The notes: generated by a model not told the origin, from the letters alone. Counted from the first letter of the stretch, positions 1-10,396 are shown. The stretch is 44,162 bases of DNA from a bacterium UBP4_UBA6127 (GCA_002428325.1 DIVR01000074.1:1-44162), one strand, 5' to 3'. Numbers and translations: made by a program.

Positions 1-903
<903 letters not shown>

Positions 904-947
904 AGAGGTAACCTCCAAATGAAATTGTAGTTCTATAATTCGGATTC

Positions 948-976
948 AATATACCAAGCTCTCCTTATCTTGTCAA
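948..976 (-). promoter_or_regulatory. Sigma-70 type promoter of the repeat-containing secreted-protein gene
   Basis: The minus strand reads TTGACA (976-971), a 17-nt spacer, then TATATT (953-948). This is a perfect -35, optimal spacing and 5/6 at -10. The start site would lie near 941, giving a leader of about 38 nt with a GGAGGT ribosome site at 916-911 and the ATG at 903. Strong promoter plus strong ribosome site argue that the ATG before the AATC tract is the real start. Confidence 0.75.
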
Positions 977-1412
977 ATTTATTTTATTCTATATATAATG
1001 GGTCATAATTATCACCCCCTTGACTTTTACAACAGTATTAATCACTGGTGTGATATTAATAGAAGGAATAGGATGAGTTGGACCCTCATCAGGTTATCTT
1101 AGGAGATATCTACAGGGTGAGAGCTATTAAAGGTTAGGCCATAAAAAGCCTCAAAGCTGTTATTTGTTGAGTTAAAAATCAGGGTTGATTTAGATAGGAA
1201 AAGATTCTACTTACAACAATCCCTCCCCCTACCCCTTAGCAAAGGAAAGGGAACTAAAAAGAGCTAACCTGGAGGTCAAGGGTATAAGAAATTATCCCTG
1301 TAGAGAAAAAAAAGGAATTTAAACTAAAGCAACCCAGTGGGCTTTGAATAGTTATATCAGGTTTTGCAGTGGTACTCCATCACCCTGCCGTTAACCTGTT
1401 TCAGGGTCCCAA
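977..1412. other. Intergenic stretch without a recognised gene
   Basis: This is AT-rich, low-complexity DNA between the promoter of the left-edge gene and the terminator of the esterase gene. I see no ORF with a ribosome site and coding character. A short imperfect inverted repeat (ATTAATCAC...GTGATATTAAT) lies near 1036-1060 and a small AGGC/GCCT hairpin near 1135-1150. Neither has a clear role. Confidence 0.5.
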
Positions 1413-1459
1413 TAAAAAACCCCTCTCCTGAAGAATCATCATTCAGGGAGGGGGTTTGA
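1413..1459 (-). terminator. Rho-independent terminator of the CE7 esterase gene
   Basis: On the minus strand a GC-rich stem (CCCCCTCCCTGAA paired with TTCAGGAGAGGGG, one mismatch) with a short loop is followed by TTTTTTATT, about 30 nt after the esterase stop codon. Confidence 0.85.
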
Positions 1460-1486
1460 GGTATCTTGTTTTAGAATGGTGGATTA

Positions 1487-2803
1487 TTAATTAAAGAGGT
1501 ATTTAGTCCGCCATTCCTTATTGGCATCCCGCATCAGGGGAGTCACTTCATGGTCTGCCAGAGGGTCCAGAACCAGCTGTTTTTTCACCCCTTTGGCGAG
1601 ATGGTTATAAACCGTAATCCCATTAAGGGGAGGGCAAACCCTGTCCTGCAGACCCATACAGATTTGCATCGGACACTTGACCCAACCCGCCAGGTTAGCC
1701 ACATCAATATAGTCCAGGGTCTTTGTGACCTTTTTTCCGGTTTTGGGGTCGGTCATCATTTTTATGAAAGCATCGCCTGACCCGATAGAAGACAGATATC
1801 CAAAATCCCAGAAATTGCTGAGATAAGTCACATTGGAGGTGGCGCAGGCAATCCGGCTATCCAAAGCGGCGACTGCCACAGTCAGGGCACCCCCCTGAGA
1901 ACCGCCTTCAACCCCAATTTTAGAGGCAGCCACTTCCGGCCGGGACACCAGGAAATCAATCCCTCGGACACAATCCATATAAGCCGCCCGATAATAATAA
2001 GTCTCTGAATCTTCAATATTCCAGAGATGATGCATTTCCGGTCGTTTGAAATAATCATTGCTGGGTCCATGTCCCCGAGGATTTAGGGAGAGGGTAATCA
2101 GTCCTTCCGCTGTCCGGTCCAGGGGCGGTTCTTCAGCTCCCCAGCCTGGCATAATCTGGACAGCAGGATATTTCTTATCTCCAGTTTTGGGATTCAGCGG
2201 GTCCACATCCTTAGGGACATAATACCAGCAGGCAATCGTGGTATTTCCAAAAGAGTTCAGGGTGATTTTATACAGATTACCGGTAGCGGTGTTTTTTTCC
2301 GGCACCGGGGTAATGGTAGCATTCATGGGGCAGGCCGCCAGTTCTTTTTTGGTTCTATCCCAATAGGCCTTGAAATCAGCCGGTTTTTTCAATTTTGGCG
2401 AGCCTTTGTAATCCATCAAGGAATTCCCCTGTTTATACATGGCATGCCATTCAACAATCAATTTAGTCGTATCATTGGTGATATCTTCCACCCGAAGCCC
2501 TAATATTTCATTTTTCCCACGGTTAGGGAGAACATATTGGACCGTATCGGCGGCAGAGACTTCCGCTGTCTGTAAAACCACTTCCGGGGTATCTATGGCA
2601 AAAGCCGTTAATTTAAGTTTCTTTACTGCATCCTCGGCTTTCACGGAAGGACGGGCCACCAGATGGGGAGACCCTCCGGTAACCGCCGGATTAAAAACAA
2701 AATCCATAGGCCGAAGGACCCTGGCCTGGCTGATATAGGGTGCCACAGTAATCATGAGTACAGTTAATCCTTTCAAAACAGTGGTGTTGATTTTAGCGTT
2801 CAT
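1487..2803 (-). CDS. Secreted CE7-family acetyl-esterase (acetyl xylan esterase / cephalosporin-C deacetylase type)
   Basis: This 438-residue alpha/beta hydrolase has an N-terminal signal peptide (about residues 1-27). An N-terminal beta domain is followed by the CE7 hydrolase domain (about 130-435). Visible family motifs are NPRGHGPS (usually RGQ in the family), the nucleophile elbow EGGSQGG with Ser302, GLQDRVCPP with the likely acid Asp387, and DHEVT with His418. CE7 enzymes remove acetyl groups from xylo-oligosaccharides and similar acetylated sugars; the exact substrate is unknown. It is a paralogue of the gene ending at 3789 (shared KKPADF, DPLNP, YPAxQIMPG, DCVRGIDFL.SRPEV, EGGSQGGALT, DVANLA). 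It is probably its own transcription unit, with a TATAAT at 2868-2863 and a terminator after the stop. The ribosome site is weak, so the exact start is less certain. Confidence 0.9.
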   Translation of the reverse strand: MNAKINTTVLKGLTVLMITVAPYISQARVLRPMDFVFNPAVTGGSPHLVARPSVKAEDAVKKLKLTAFAIDTPEVVLQTAEVSAADTVQYVLPNRGKNEILGLRVEDITNDTTKLIVEWHAMYKQGNSLMDYKGSPKLKKPADFKAYWDRTKKELAACPMNATITPVPEKNTATGNLYKITLNSFGNTTIACWYYVPKDVDPLNPKTGDKKYPAVQIMPGWGAEEPPLDRTAEGLITLSLNPRGHGPSNDYFKRPEMHHLWNIEDSETYYYRAAYMDCVRGIDFLVSRPEVAASKIGVEGGSQGGALTVAVAALDSRIACATSNVTYLSNFWDFGYLSSIGSGDAFIKMMTDPKTGKKVTKTLDYIDVANLAGWVKCPMQICMGLQDRVCPPLNGITVYNHLAKGVKKQLVLDPLADHEVTPLMRDANKEWRTKYLFN

Positions 2804-2895
2804 AAATTCAGGGTAATTCCTTTCTCGGAGAACTTATTTTGCAGTTGCCTTAATAACTGGAAATTATACCATTATTCCCGATATTCTCTCCTGAT

Positions 2896-2940
2896 AATAA
2901 AAAACTCCGGCCCATGGGATTTATCACCCACTGGCCGGAG
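2896..2940 (-). terminator. Rho-independent terminator downstream of the lipoprotein gene
   Basis: The minus strand forms CTCCGGCC paired with GGCCGGAG, with a further partly paired GTGGG/CCCA inner stem, and then a T-run (TTTTTTATT). It closes the transcription unit that contains the lipoprotein and the second esterase. Confidence 0.85.
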
Positions 2941-2964
2941 TGAATACTGCTGATACCTATTCTG

Positions 2965-3057
2965 TTATTCCCCTAATGGAAACATTTCAGCCTCCCCATA
3001 GTCGGGGTCATCGGAATCCAGCTCCAGGTTAATCTCCGGAATGGCGATCCCCTTCAT
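2965..3057 (-). CDS. Possible 30-residue acidic peptide, doubtful
   Basis: A short frame starts at ATG 3057 and ends at TAA 2965, between the lipoprotein stop and the terminator. The product is acidic (ELDSDDPDYGEAE). No ribosome site is visible before the ATG (AT-rich TTTTAAAT) and I recognise no family. It may be chance or the remnant of a longer gene; only its place inside the transcription unit and the clean codons speak for it. The remaining 2804-3129 sequence holds the esterase promoter region (TATAAT at 2868-2863) and the terminator. Confidence 0.2.
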   Translation of the reverse strand: MKGIAIPEINLELDSDDPDYGEAEMFPLGE

Positions 3058-3129
3058 ATTTAAAAGAATTATTCACCCGGAAGACAGAACCCACCCCAGA
3101 AAAGCTTTACTGAAAACAAGCAGAGCCTG

Positions 3130-3819
3130 TTATTTGATTTTTATCTGAAGATAGGGAGACGTTTTAGAAATGGGGACTCGAACGGAGGCATACTCTTGAG
3201 GTGAATCCGAAGGATAGAAATAAAAAATAAAACTGTCGCCGCTGAAATAACAGCCTATCCAATCGGGAAAAGAAGTAAAACGGGTTTTAGAAAGGTCATT
3301 ATCGGTTTCACCCTCCCGGATAAGGGAGGCCATTTTAGAAAGAGATTCCGGATCCGATTTAAAAATCTCTTTAGGAGTGAGGATTTTCCCGGTTTCAAGG
3401 TCCAAGATTATCCCCAGAGTAAAAGAAGAAGAGTCTCCGGTTGGGTTAACCGAACCAGAAAGAAGGATAGAGCTGTAGGGGCCGGTTTGGGTTGTCTCTT
3501 CCCATCGGATCGTTGCCTGTTGATAGTGGTAAAGAGGTTCCAGTTGAGTCTGAAGGGCCTGATTGATTTTAGCCTGGGCGGTTTTGTCTTTCATTCCATT
3601 AAGATGGGGATAAGCAATCTGGAGGTTCCCCTGCCGGATAGTCCATTCCTCCCATCTATAGGTAATATTCGAGGGAGGCAGGACATTACAGGAAATCCCG
3701 ATACAGGAAACACACAAGGTCTTACATCCTGCCAGAAGCAGGAGAAGTCCCCACCCCAAGAGAAAGAGTAAGGTTGCCCAGAGAGGTTTTAGTTTTCTCC
3801 CAGCCATTTTTGATACCAT
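3130..3819 (-). CDS. Lipoprotein with DUF4163/DUF3298 (RsiV/PdaC-like) domain
   Basis: The 229-residue protein has a basic start and a long hydrophobic segment ending in the lipobox LLAGC (Cys32), so it is probably a lipid-anchored envelope protein. The mature part has the layout of the DUF4163+DUF3298 pair: YPHLNGMKDKTAQAKINQAL (like 'yP.i.Gl.d...q..IN'), a YSSILLSG strand, LDLETGKILTPKEIF, and a C-terminal FYFYPSDSPQEYASVRVPI. Such domains occur in RsiV-like sensors and PdaC-type cell-wall enzymes and probably bind glycan; no catalytic residues can be named here. Its start overlaps the end of the upstream esterase gene by about 30 bp (a later ATG at 3807 would overlap by 19), so the two are translated from one message. 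Confidence 0.75.
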   Translation of the reverse strand: MVSKMAGRKLKPLWATLLFLLGWGLLLLLAGCKTLCVSCIGISCNVLPPSNITYRWEEWTIRQGNLQIAYPHLNGMKDKTAQAKINQALQTQLEPLYHYQQATIRWEETTQTGPYSSILLSGSVNPTGDSSSFTLGIILDLETGKILTPKEIFKSDPESLSKMASLIREGETDNDLSKTRFTSFPDWIGCYFSGDSFIFYFYPSDSPQEYASVRVPISKTSPYLQIKIK

Positions 3820-5099
3820 TGGTTATTGGCCTGCCGCATTAGTTTTGAGACTGTATGGGGCGCATCAGGATCCATCACCAACCGGGAGGGGGTAGATTGA
3901 GGCAGCCGATTATGGGCTACAACTCCATTTAAGGCCGGGCAGACAATATCCTGAAGCCCTACACATATCATGATAGGAGTTTCAATCCGGGTGGCCAGAT
4001 TCGCCACATCCACATAACCCAGAGTCTGATAGACCTTTTTTCCGATTTTAGGGTCCTCCATTTTGGGTTTCCAGGTCACCGCAGTTCCCGCCAGGCTGAT
4101 ATTAATGATATCCCGGAAATTGCTTAATGCCGGGACATTGGCACAGGCGGCTGCCAACCTTTTATCCAATCCTGCCAGTCCAAGGGTCAAAGCGCCGCCC
4201 TGAGAGCCGCCTTCAGCCGCAATCCTGAGACAATCCACTTCCGGCCGGGAAAAGAGGAAATCGATCCCCCTGACACAGTCCAGGTAAGCCTGGACATAAT
4301 AATAGTTATCCGGGTCGTCCAGGTTCGGCAGATGGTATCCTCCGGGGATTTTATAATAAGTCGAACTTACACCCAACCCTCTGGGGCTGAGGCCCAGAGT
4401 GATATACCCCTGAGCAGTCCTGTCCACCGGGGACATTCCCGACCCATATCCCGGCATTATCTGGATTGCCGGGTAAGGCTTTTTCCCTTTGACAGGATTC
4501 AGGGGGTCCACCCCTTTGGGGACATAATACCAGCCGACAATGGTTACATTTTGATAAGAATTCAGGGTTACTTTATAGAGATCCCCGGTGGAAGATTTTT
4601 GATCATCCACCAGGGTAATGGAAGGATTCATAGGGATCTGCCTGAGTTCTTCGAGTTTCCGGGCCCAGAATCGGTCGAAATCAGCCGGCTTTTTCAACCG
4701 GGCATTACCTTTATAATCAATAGGTTTTTCTCCCGGCAGGTAGAGGGCCCGGAATTCTGCTACTTTAGAGAATTCGGATTCTTTCTGAAGCTCGGCTTTC
4801 ACTCCCAGGAAATCTTTTTTACCTCTATCCGGAAGAATAAAATCCACTGTTTCTTTAGAGTTAATCTCCATCACGGAAAGGATGGAATATGGGGTTTCCA
4901 CCGCATAGGCTGTCAGTTTGAAAGTCAGGGTGGTATCAGGATTTTCTATGGTGGGTATGATTTTCAAGGAAGGCGACCCTCCCATTAAAGCCGGTTCAAA
5001 GAGAAACCGGACCGGTAAATGACTGCCAGCTCCCCAACCCAGACTCATCCCCGCCAGAATTATCCAAACAAATAAAAATTGAACTTTTAAATATTTCAT
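3789..5099 (-). CDS. Second secreted CE7-family acetyl-esterase
   Basis: This 436-residue paralogue of the neighbouring esterase has a signal peptide (about 1-24) and the same domain order. Motifs: SPRGLGVS (RGQ position changed to RGL), EGGSQGGALT with Ser299, GLQDIVCPALNG with Asp384, and APHTV with His415. The catalytic triad is thus preserved even though the HE pair of the first copy is HT here. It is the first gene of a two-gene unit with the overlapping lipoprotein. A TATAAT lies at 5132-5127, and the -10 surroundings (TATAATTTCC) match those of the other esterase gene, suggesting shared regulation. Two copies separated by a lipoprotein gene imply a local duplication with divergence of substrate range. 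Confidence 0.9.
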   Translation of the reverse strand: MKYLKVQFLFVWIILAGMSLGWGAGSHLPVRFLFEPALMGGSPSLKIIPTIENPDTTLTFKLTAYAVETPYSILSVMEINSKETVDFILPDRGKKDFLGVKAELQKESEFSKVAEFRALYLPGEKPIDYKGNARLKKPADFDRFWARKLEELRQIPMNPSITLVDDQKSSTGDLYKVTLNSYQNVTIVGWYYVPKGVDPLNPVKGKKPYPAIQIMPGYGSGMSPVDRTAQGYITLGLSPRGLGVSSTYYKIPGGYHLPNLDDPDNYYYVQAYLDCVRGIDFLFSRPEVDCLRIAAEGGSQGGALTLGLAGLDKRLAAACANVPALSNFRDIINISLAGTAVTWKPKMEDPKIGKKVYQTLGYVDVANLATRIETPIMICVGLQDIVCPALNGVVAHNRLPQSTPSRLVMDPDAPHTVSKLMRQANNQWYQKWLGEN

Positions 5100-5512
5100 T
5101 TTTCACAAAGCCCTTTCCTTCCGGAAATTATAGCAGAGAGCCTGAAAATAAAGGCTGATTCCCTTATTTAATGAAGGGTTTCTATTGACACCCATCCTAT
5201 TAAATCATAGACTTTTAATGAAAAGCCCGGGAGATCCCGGACTGATTTTTATTATTGGGGTACCCGAGAAATACTGGGGCAATAAAAGAGATTGATAAGG
5301 TGATTGTGGATATTTAAAGAAGGATGGGAAAAGAGTGAATACAAGACCAACCCTTCCCTCTTCTTCTCGGAGAAACGGGAGCTACTGTAACCGGGAACGT
5401 ATAGTTTAATAGCGGGTATGGGTGTTTTATTGGATTTTAGTGGATAAAAAAAGATATTTCACTCTGCCTATCATAGATTCATCCTGAGAAAAAACCATTC
5501 AGGCCCGTAATA
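5100..5512. other. Divergent intergenic region between esterase operon and C25 peptidase
   Basis: It holds the minus-strand -10 box (TATAAT, 5132-5127) for the esterase operon and a short CCGGG...CCCGG hairpin near 5228-5240 followed by ATTTTTATT. No ORF here looks coding. Confidence 0.5.
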
Positions 5513-5572
5513 ACATAAGTAATCTACTTATGTTTCAAGATAATATTAGGTATAAGAGTAGTAGATTATAAT
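5513..5572 (+). promoter_or_regulatory. Inverted repeat and -10 box upstream of the C25 peptidase gene
   Basis: ACATAAGT (5513-5520) and ACTTATGT (5526-5533) form a perfect 8+8 inverted repeat with a 5-nt spacer. A TATAAT at 5567-5572 could be the -10 box, without a good -35, which puts the repeat about 55 bp before the start site, where an activator would sit. The ribosome site before the ATG is TAGGA. Operator function is inferred. Confidence 0.45.
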
Positions 5573-5607
5573 GTAATCATTTAACCCGACAGGATTTAGG
5601 AAAACCC

Positions 5608-8600
5608 ATGAAATTTCGCCGATTGATGATGACCCTGCTGATGTTCAATATACTGACCTTATTGATGATTCCCCTGGCCTGGGGAGCTTTGGATATGACC
5701 CATCCAACCCATGGGTTGAAAACTTATACTCCTGAGAGTTCCGGCATCATAATAGAATACGATGCCCGGAACAACCAAGCAGGTTCTCTTCAGGTGCTGA
5801 CAGATTATCTGGCTGTCTATCCATCCGGCCCTTTACAGGTAAAAATCAAAAAATACCGATTCCGTTATGACCTTCCGGGAGCAGGTTTCCAGGAATTAAC
5901 AGTTACTTCCAGCCAGACCAGCCAGCCATTAACTGAATCAGTCTTATCGAGAGTCGCCAGCCTGGAAGAGGCCGGGTTTATCGGAGGATACCGGGTTGCC
6001 CGGTTGAAACTAAATCTCAGGCAGACTGTCAATATCGGGGAACAGGCCAGTCTGGCCGGGGAATTCACTTATCTGGAGCTGGAAATCCCCAATCAATCCT
6101 TGTCGGGAAGGACCCTTCCTTTACCCACTCCAGGAAAGAAGATGGGAATTGAACAACTTCTCCAGCATCTTTTAATCAATTATCATGAATCAGAATCCCT
6201 GAAAGGATTTCCTCTATTATCAGGAATCAATAAAGCCGATGATTACCCCGGGCTGCCTTTTCCCGGTTATTATGATTCATCCCTTCCCCGACTCAAATTG
6301 ACCCTTAAAACCAACGGGATTTATGCCATCACTCCGGAAATGCTTCAGGAAGGAAAACTGGGAGCGGCCCTGAACCAACCGGAGAACCTCAAGTTATATC
6401 ATCAAGGGAAAGAATATCCCCTTTGCCAGATCAAAGGGATTCCGGGAGGGGCCAAAGGAACCCCGGTCTATTATTTTTATGGTGAAAAAGGAAATACTAT
6501 TTATTCAGATGAAGGGGTCTATTGGCTGGTCCAAGGAACCACCCAGGGAATCCGCACTAAAGAAATCAAAAGTTCAGAGTCTTCCAATATCCCTCTGACC
6601 AGCTTTTTCATGGAACAACTCAAGCTGGAAGAAAACAAGATTCCTGAAGATTATAATGCCATGCCTAATGGGGACCATTGGTTTTGGGAGATTCTCCAGG
6701 GGGGAGATACCCAAACATACACGTTACAGGTTCCAGGGGTTTGGCGGGGAGGCCTGTTTCAACCAACCCCTTCCGACCCGGAGTTATCCATTGGGTTTTA
6801 TGGAAGCGGCGAATCCAGGAACAATGAAGAAAACAGGATTAATGTAACCTTTAATTCCACCACCATCGGGTATGGCCAATGGAAAGCCAGAACAGCATTC
6901 ACCCTGACAACCACCTTCCCCCTTTCCCTTCTGAAAGAGGGAGAAAATCAGCTCCAGATAACCTTATTAAATAATTCCACTCTTCGGTCGGCTATTGAGC
7001 TGGATACCATCCAATTGGATTATACCCGCTCAATGGGAGACCCCAAGGGACTCCTGGATATCAATCAAGCTAAATTACAATCAGAACCGGGACAATTCCG
7101 GTTCCAGCTGCCATCAACGAATAATGCCATCCTGGCTTTCAGTGTTTATACCGGGGGAAAGGGGGGTTCTTTCCAGAGGATACTACCGGTTAAAGGATTA
7201 AATCAATATGATTTCAGTCTGGATACCGGGGTCTTCTTCTATGCCGGGAGACCGGATACTTTCAGCCGGCCTTCCTGCCAATCGGTACCTGTCGGAGAGA
7301 CCCTCCGGGTAACCGGAAAACCGGTGGATGTGATTTATGTTACCCATCCGGATTTTATGCCGGAAGTTAAACGGTTGATTGATTATCGGCAAAAACAGGG
7401 ATTCAGCTGTAAAGCCGTCTCCGTGATGGATATTTACAACCAGTTCAATTATGGGGAATTTAATCCCACTGCTATCCAGCAATACCTGCAATATCAGGCC
7501 TATTATAATGGGCTTCCTTATTATCTGGGGTTAGTGGGGGATGCGAATTGGGATTACCGGGATCGGCAGCAGACTCAAACGCCAGTCTTTGTTCCATCCT
7601 ACCGGGGGCCGGAACAATCTGTCCCCAATACCGATGCCGGAGGCAATGAGGATTTTTATGCCTCGGTCATAGGGTCCGATCACTATCCGGATATCATCTC
7701 AGGAAGAATATCCGTTTCCACCCTATCGGAGATGTCGGCGATGGTGGATAAGATAATTGCCCAAGATACAGCTTCCGAGTTGTCTCCCTGGCGGATCCAT
7801 ACCCTGATTGCTACCGATGACGGTTTTGAACAGGATGGAAAAGAGGCAGCCAAAACCTACCTTCCCCTCTGGATGATACCCGATTACCTGTTCCAGCAGA
7901 ATTATCCTTACCTGGAACATCAGAAATTCCCCAAAGGCTCCGGCCGAAGACAAGTCCCCAGAGGAACCGATGCCTTGGTCAAGAAGATGTCTGAAGGGTC
8001 CCCTTTCATGTGTTACATTGGGCATGGCGGAGGCGGAGTCTGGTCCCATGAGAGGCTCTTTATCGGGGGAGGAAACCTGCATGGCAGCGATATTTTAAGG
8101 GTCCATAACCCCCATCGAAACCTGTTTATCTATACCATGAGCTGTATGAACGGGTATTATGACTTTCCGAATCCCCCCTGGCAGAGTATCACCGCCGAAG
8201 AATTCCTGCGAAAACCGGGAGAAGGCACCCTTGGGATGCTGGTTCCCATGGGAAAAGGCGGCACCGGCCAACATCTGGAACTGGGAAAAGGCATGGCGGT
8301 GTCTTTCTTCCAATATGGAAATACCCGGCAAGGAGATGCTGTTTACCAGGGAAAACTGGAATATCTCCTGAAAACCAATGATTATGGGATGGCTCAACAA
8401 TATTTCCTGATGGGGGACCCTTTGGTCAACAATTCTCTGCCTCAGGGGAGGATCCAGATGTCTGTCCAGCCTGGCATCATTAAAGAAGGAGACACCCCCA
8501 CTCTCAAAGTAACCGGTATGATGCCGGAGAACCTTCAGGAGGGATGGCTCTGTTTCTATGGATTTACCCAGGAAGAACCGGAACCTTTCTTTGCCAAAGA

Positions 8601-10143
8601 ATCGGTCTCTTTCAAGGGAGGAAAATTCAGTTATACCCTGAAACCCGGGACCCTCAAAGATTCTCTCGTTTTTCGGGCTTATGCCTGGAATAATACCACC
8701 CGGATGGATGGGGCTGGGGGAATCGAGCTGCCAGCCATTCAGAAAGAGATTGAATTCAAATGGGTCAAACCCACTCCTTTTGCTGAAAATACTGTAGAAA
8801 TCAAAATCACTAACACGCTTCCCGGGGATTGGGAACAGTTGGAAATCAAAGCCCGGTTGGCACAGGGGAAAAAAGGTAAGTATATTTTCGGGGAGAAGTC
8901 AGAACGATTCCCCAAGGGGACAGATACGACTCTCAAGCTGGTCCTGCCCACCAACCTGGAACCGGGGATTTATGAATTGGGAATCTCATTGATTGGCCTG
9001 GTGGAAGGTTTGAAGTATTCGGCTCAGACAGAATTTACCCTGATTCCCAAGATACCGGTTAAAGGAACCCTGATTGGCTGGAGAGAAAATGATTTCACTC
9101 TGGATACCAGGATTGCCTATCCGGGTCGGGAACTGAATTTCAAGGCTTCTCTCTATAATTATGGGAATACCACTATTGATTCTTATCCGTATTCAGTCCG
9201 TTTGAACTCAGGAATGACCCTGGCTTCAGGAACCATCAACCAATGGCTTCCCTGGACCGAAAGAATCATCTCCACCCGGGAGAAAATCCCGGTGGATTAC
9301 CTTCTGGAAAAAGCTGTAACTGAATCCCGGGAAACTTTACTTCTGGAGTTGAATGGGAAGACCCCCTATAAGAAGTCATTTACCATTCAGGAAGCCCCTG
9401 ATTTAGTCTTGAACACCCAGGATATCCAATATTCACCGGCAGAACCTGAAAAAGGTGAATCTGTTTTCTTCCTGATTCCGGTGACTAACCAGGGTGGAAG
9501 CCCAGCCGAGGGAATCACTCTGAATGGATATGACTCCCTGACAGTGAATGGCAGCAAACTGATGGGAAACGCAGCGGTCTATCCCCCGGCCCGATTGGAT
9601 AAATTGGAACCCGGACAGACAGGAAGAATGAAACTACGATGGGATCCGGCTCTGGGGACTTATGGTATCCGGACCTTATACCTGGTGGTGGACCCGGGAA
9701 ATAATATCCCTGACCAAAACAGGCAAAACCAATCCGGATATGCCATTGTAACTATCCTCCAAAATGCTGATCTGGCCCTGGATAAGGAGTCCGTCTTATG
9801 GGAACCTAAAGATTTTAAGGTAGGGGATAGGGTAAAAGTCTCTGTCCTTCTGAAAAACCAGGGAAAAATGCCGGCCCAATCCGTTCAACTCTGGGGAACC
9901 AATGGCAGCAAGGCTTTTGATGTCAGTTTCAACCTGAAAGATACTCAGGGAAAAAGTACCACTATCTCTAAATTATGGATTCCTCTTCTTGCTGCCGGCC
10001 AATCCACGACCCTGTCAACTCAGTTTACCGTCCCGGCAGGAACTCTCTCTCTCCAAATTAAAACAGATTCGGATAATGAAGTCCTGGAAACAGAAGAGGC
10101 TGATAATAATCAGATTACTTTGGAGTTTAAACCCGGAAATTGA
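5608..10143 (+). CDS. Exported C25-family (gingipain-type) cysteine peptidase with two C-terminal CARDB domains
   Basis: This is a 1511-residue exported protein. Residues 1-26 are a signal peptide. An N-terminal beta-rich propeptide-like region (about 27-560) precedes the catalytic C25 domain (about 570-940), which opens with VIYVTHPDFMPEV and DYRQKQGFSCK. The catalytic His is in MCYIGHGGGGVWSHE (His806) and the catalytic Cys in YTMSCMNGYYDFP (Cys846); both surroundings match the family. LMGDPLVNNS marks the end of the fold. Beta-sandwich domains follow, the last two being CARDB repeats (about 1264-1375 and 1386-1505), adhesion-like modules common in exported proteins. No C-terminal T9SS sorting domain or membrane anchor is visible, unlike Bacteroidetes gingipains, so the export route after Sec is open. 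It likely digests or processes extracellular protein. It is monocistronic. Confidence 0.9.
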   Translation: MKFRRLMMTLLMFNILTLLMIPLAWGALDMTHPTHGLKTYTPESSGIIIEYDARNNQAGSLQVLTDYLAVYPSGPLQVKIKKYRFRYDLPGAGFQELTVTSSQTSQPLTESVLSRVASLEEAGFIGGYRVARLKLNLRQTVNIGEQASLAGEFTYLELEIPNQSLSGRTLPLPTPGKKMGIEQLLQHLLINYHESESLKGFPLLSGINKADDYPGLPFPGYYDSSLPRLKLTLKTNGIYAITPEMLQEGKLGAALNQPENLKLYHQGKEYPLCQIKGIPGGAKGTPVYYFYGEKGNTIYSDEGVYWLVQGTTQGIRTKEIKSSESSNIPLTSFFMEQLKLEENKIPEDYNAMPNGDHWFWEILQGGDTQTYTLQVPGVWRGGLFQPTPSDPELSIGFYGSGESRNNEENRINVTFNSTTIGYGQWKARTAFTLTTTFPLSLLKEGENQLQITLLNNSTLRSAIELDTIQLDYTRSMGDPKGLLDINQAKLQSEPGQFRFQLPSTNNAILAFSVYTGGKGGSFQRILPVKGLNQYDFSLDTGVFFYAGRPDTFSRPSCQSVPVGETLRVTGKPVDVIYVTHPDFMPEVKRLIDYRQKQGFSCKAVSVMDIYNQFNYGEFNPTAIQQYLQYQAYYNGLPYYLGLVGDANWDYRDRQQTQTPVFVPSYRGPEQSVPNTDAGGNEDFYASVIGSDHYPDIISGRISVSTLSEMSAMVDKIIAQDTASELSPWRIHTLIATDDGFEQDGKEAAKTYLPLWMIPDYLFQQNYPYLEHQKFPKGSGRRQVPRGTDALVKKMSEGSPFMCYIGHGGGGVWSHERLFIGGGNLHGSDILRVHNPHRNLFIYTMSCMNGYYDFPNPPWQSITAEEFLRKPGEGTLGMLVPMGKGGTGQHLELGKGMAVSFFQYGNTRQGDAVYQGKLEYLLKTNDYGMAQQYFLMGDPLVNNSLPQGRIQMSVQPGIIKEGDTPTLKVTGMMPENLQEGWLCFYGFTQEEPEPFFAKESVSFKGGKFSYTLKPGTLKDSLVFRAYAWNNTTRMDGAGGIELPAIQKEIEFKWVKPTPFAENTVEIKITNTLPGDWEQLEIKARLAQGKKGKYIFGEKSERFPKGTDTTLKLVLPTNLEPGIYELGISLIGLVEGLKYSAQTEFTLIPKIPVKGTLIGWRENDFTLDTRIAYPGRELNFKASLYNYGNTTIDSYPYSVRLNSGMTLASGTINQWLPWTERIISTREKIPVDYLLEKAVTESRETLLLELNGKTPYKKSFTIQEAPDLVLNTQDIQYSPAEPEKGESVFFLIPVTNQGGSPAEGITLNGYDSLTVNGSKLMGNAAVYPPARLDKLEPGQTGRMKLRWDPALGTYGIRTLYLVVDPGNNIPDQNRQNQSGYAIVTILQNADLALDKESVLWEPKDFKVGDRVKVSVLLKNQGKMPAQSVQLWGTNGSKAFDVSFNLKDTQGKSTTISKLWIPLLAAGQSTTLSTQFTVPAGTLSLQIKTDSDNEVLETEEADNNQITLEFKPGN

Positions 10144-10314
10144 GAGTCTTGCCTGTCGTTCTATAAAACAGATTTTTCCTTAGATAAAAACATTATATCC
10201 TTTTAACAGATCGGCTGGTTCGGTATTCCCTCAAAAGACAAAATTACCGGGTATTTGTAGCAATTAATGGTGAGAATTTGAACGGATAGACCCTTTATTT
10301 CCAGGCATAAAAGA

Positions 10315-10365
10315 AACCCGGGTTTTATCAGGAAAGGAGGAGAGTGTTAAGCTAAAACCCGGGTT
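10315..10365 (-). terminator. Inverted repeat, probable terminator of the 63-residue gene
   Basis: Perfect 13-nt arms AACCCGGGTTTTA (10315-10327) and TAAAACCCGGGTT (10353-10365) flank a 25-nt spacer. On the minus strand the repeat is followed by TTTCTTTTAT, so it can end transcription of the small gene, and it may also stop the peptidase message. Each arm contains its own palindrome AACCCGGGTT, so the same site could alternatively be a double operator. Confidence 0.6.
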
Positions 10366-10396
10366 ACCCTGATTGAATTGTTGATTGTTGTGGCGT

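Noticed and set aside
4332..4988. 218-codon open frame on the plus strand
   Set aside because: It lies wholly antisense to the second CE7 esterase, has no ribosome site and no family-like sequence; a shadow frame.
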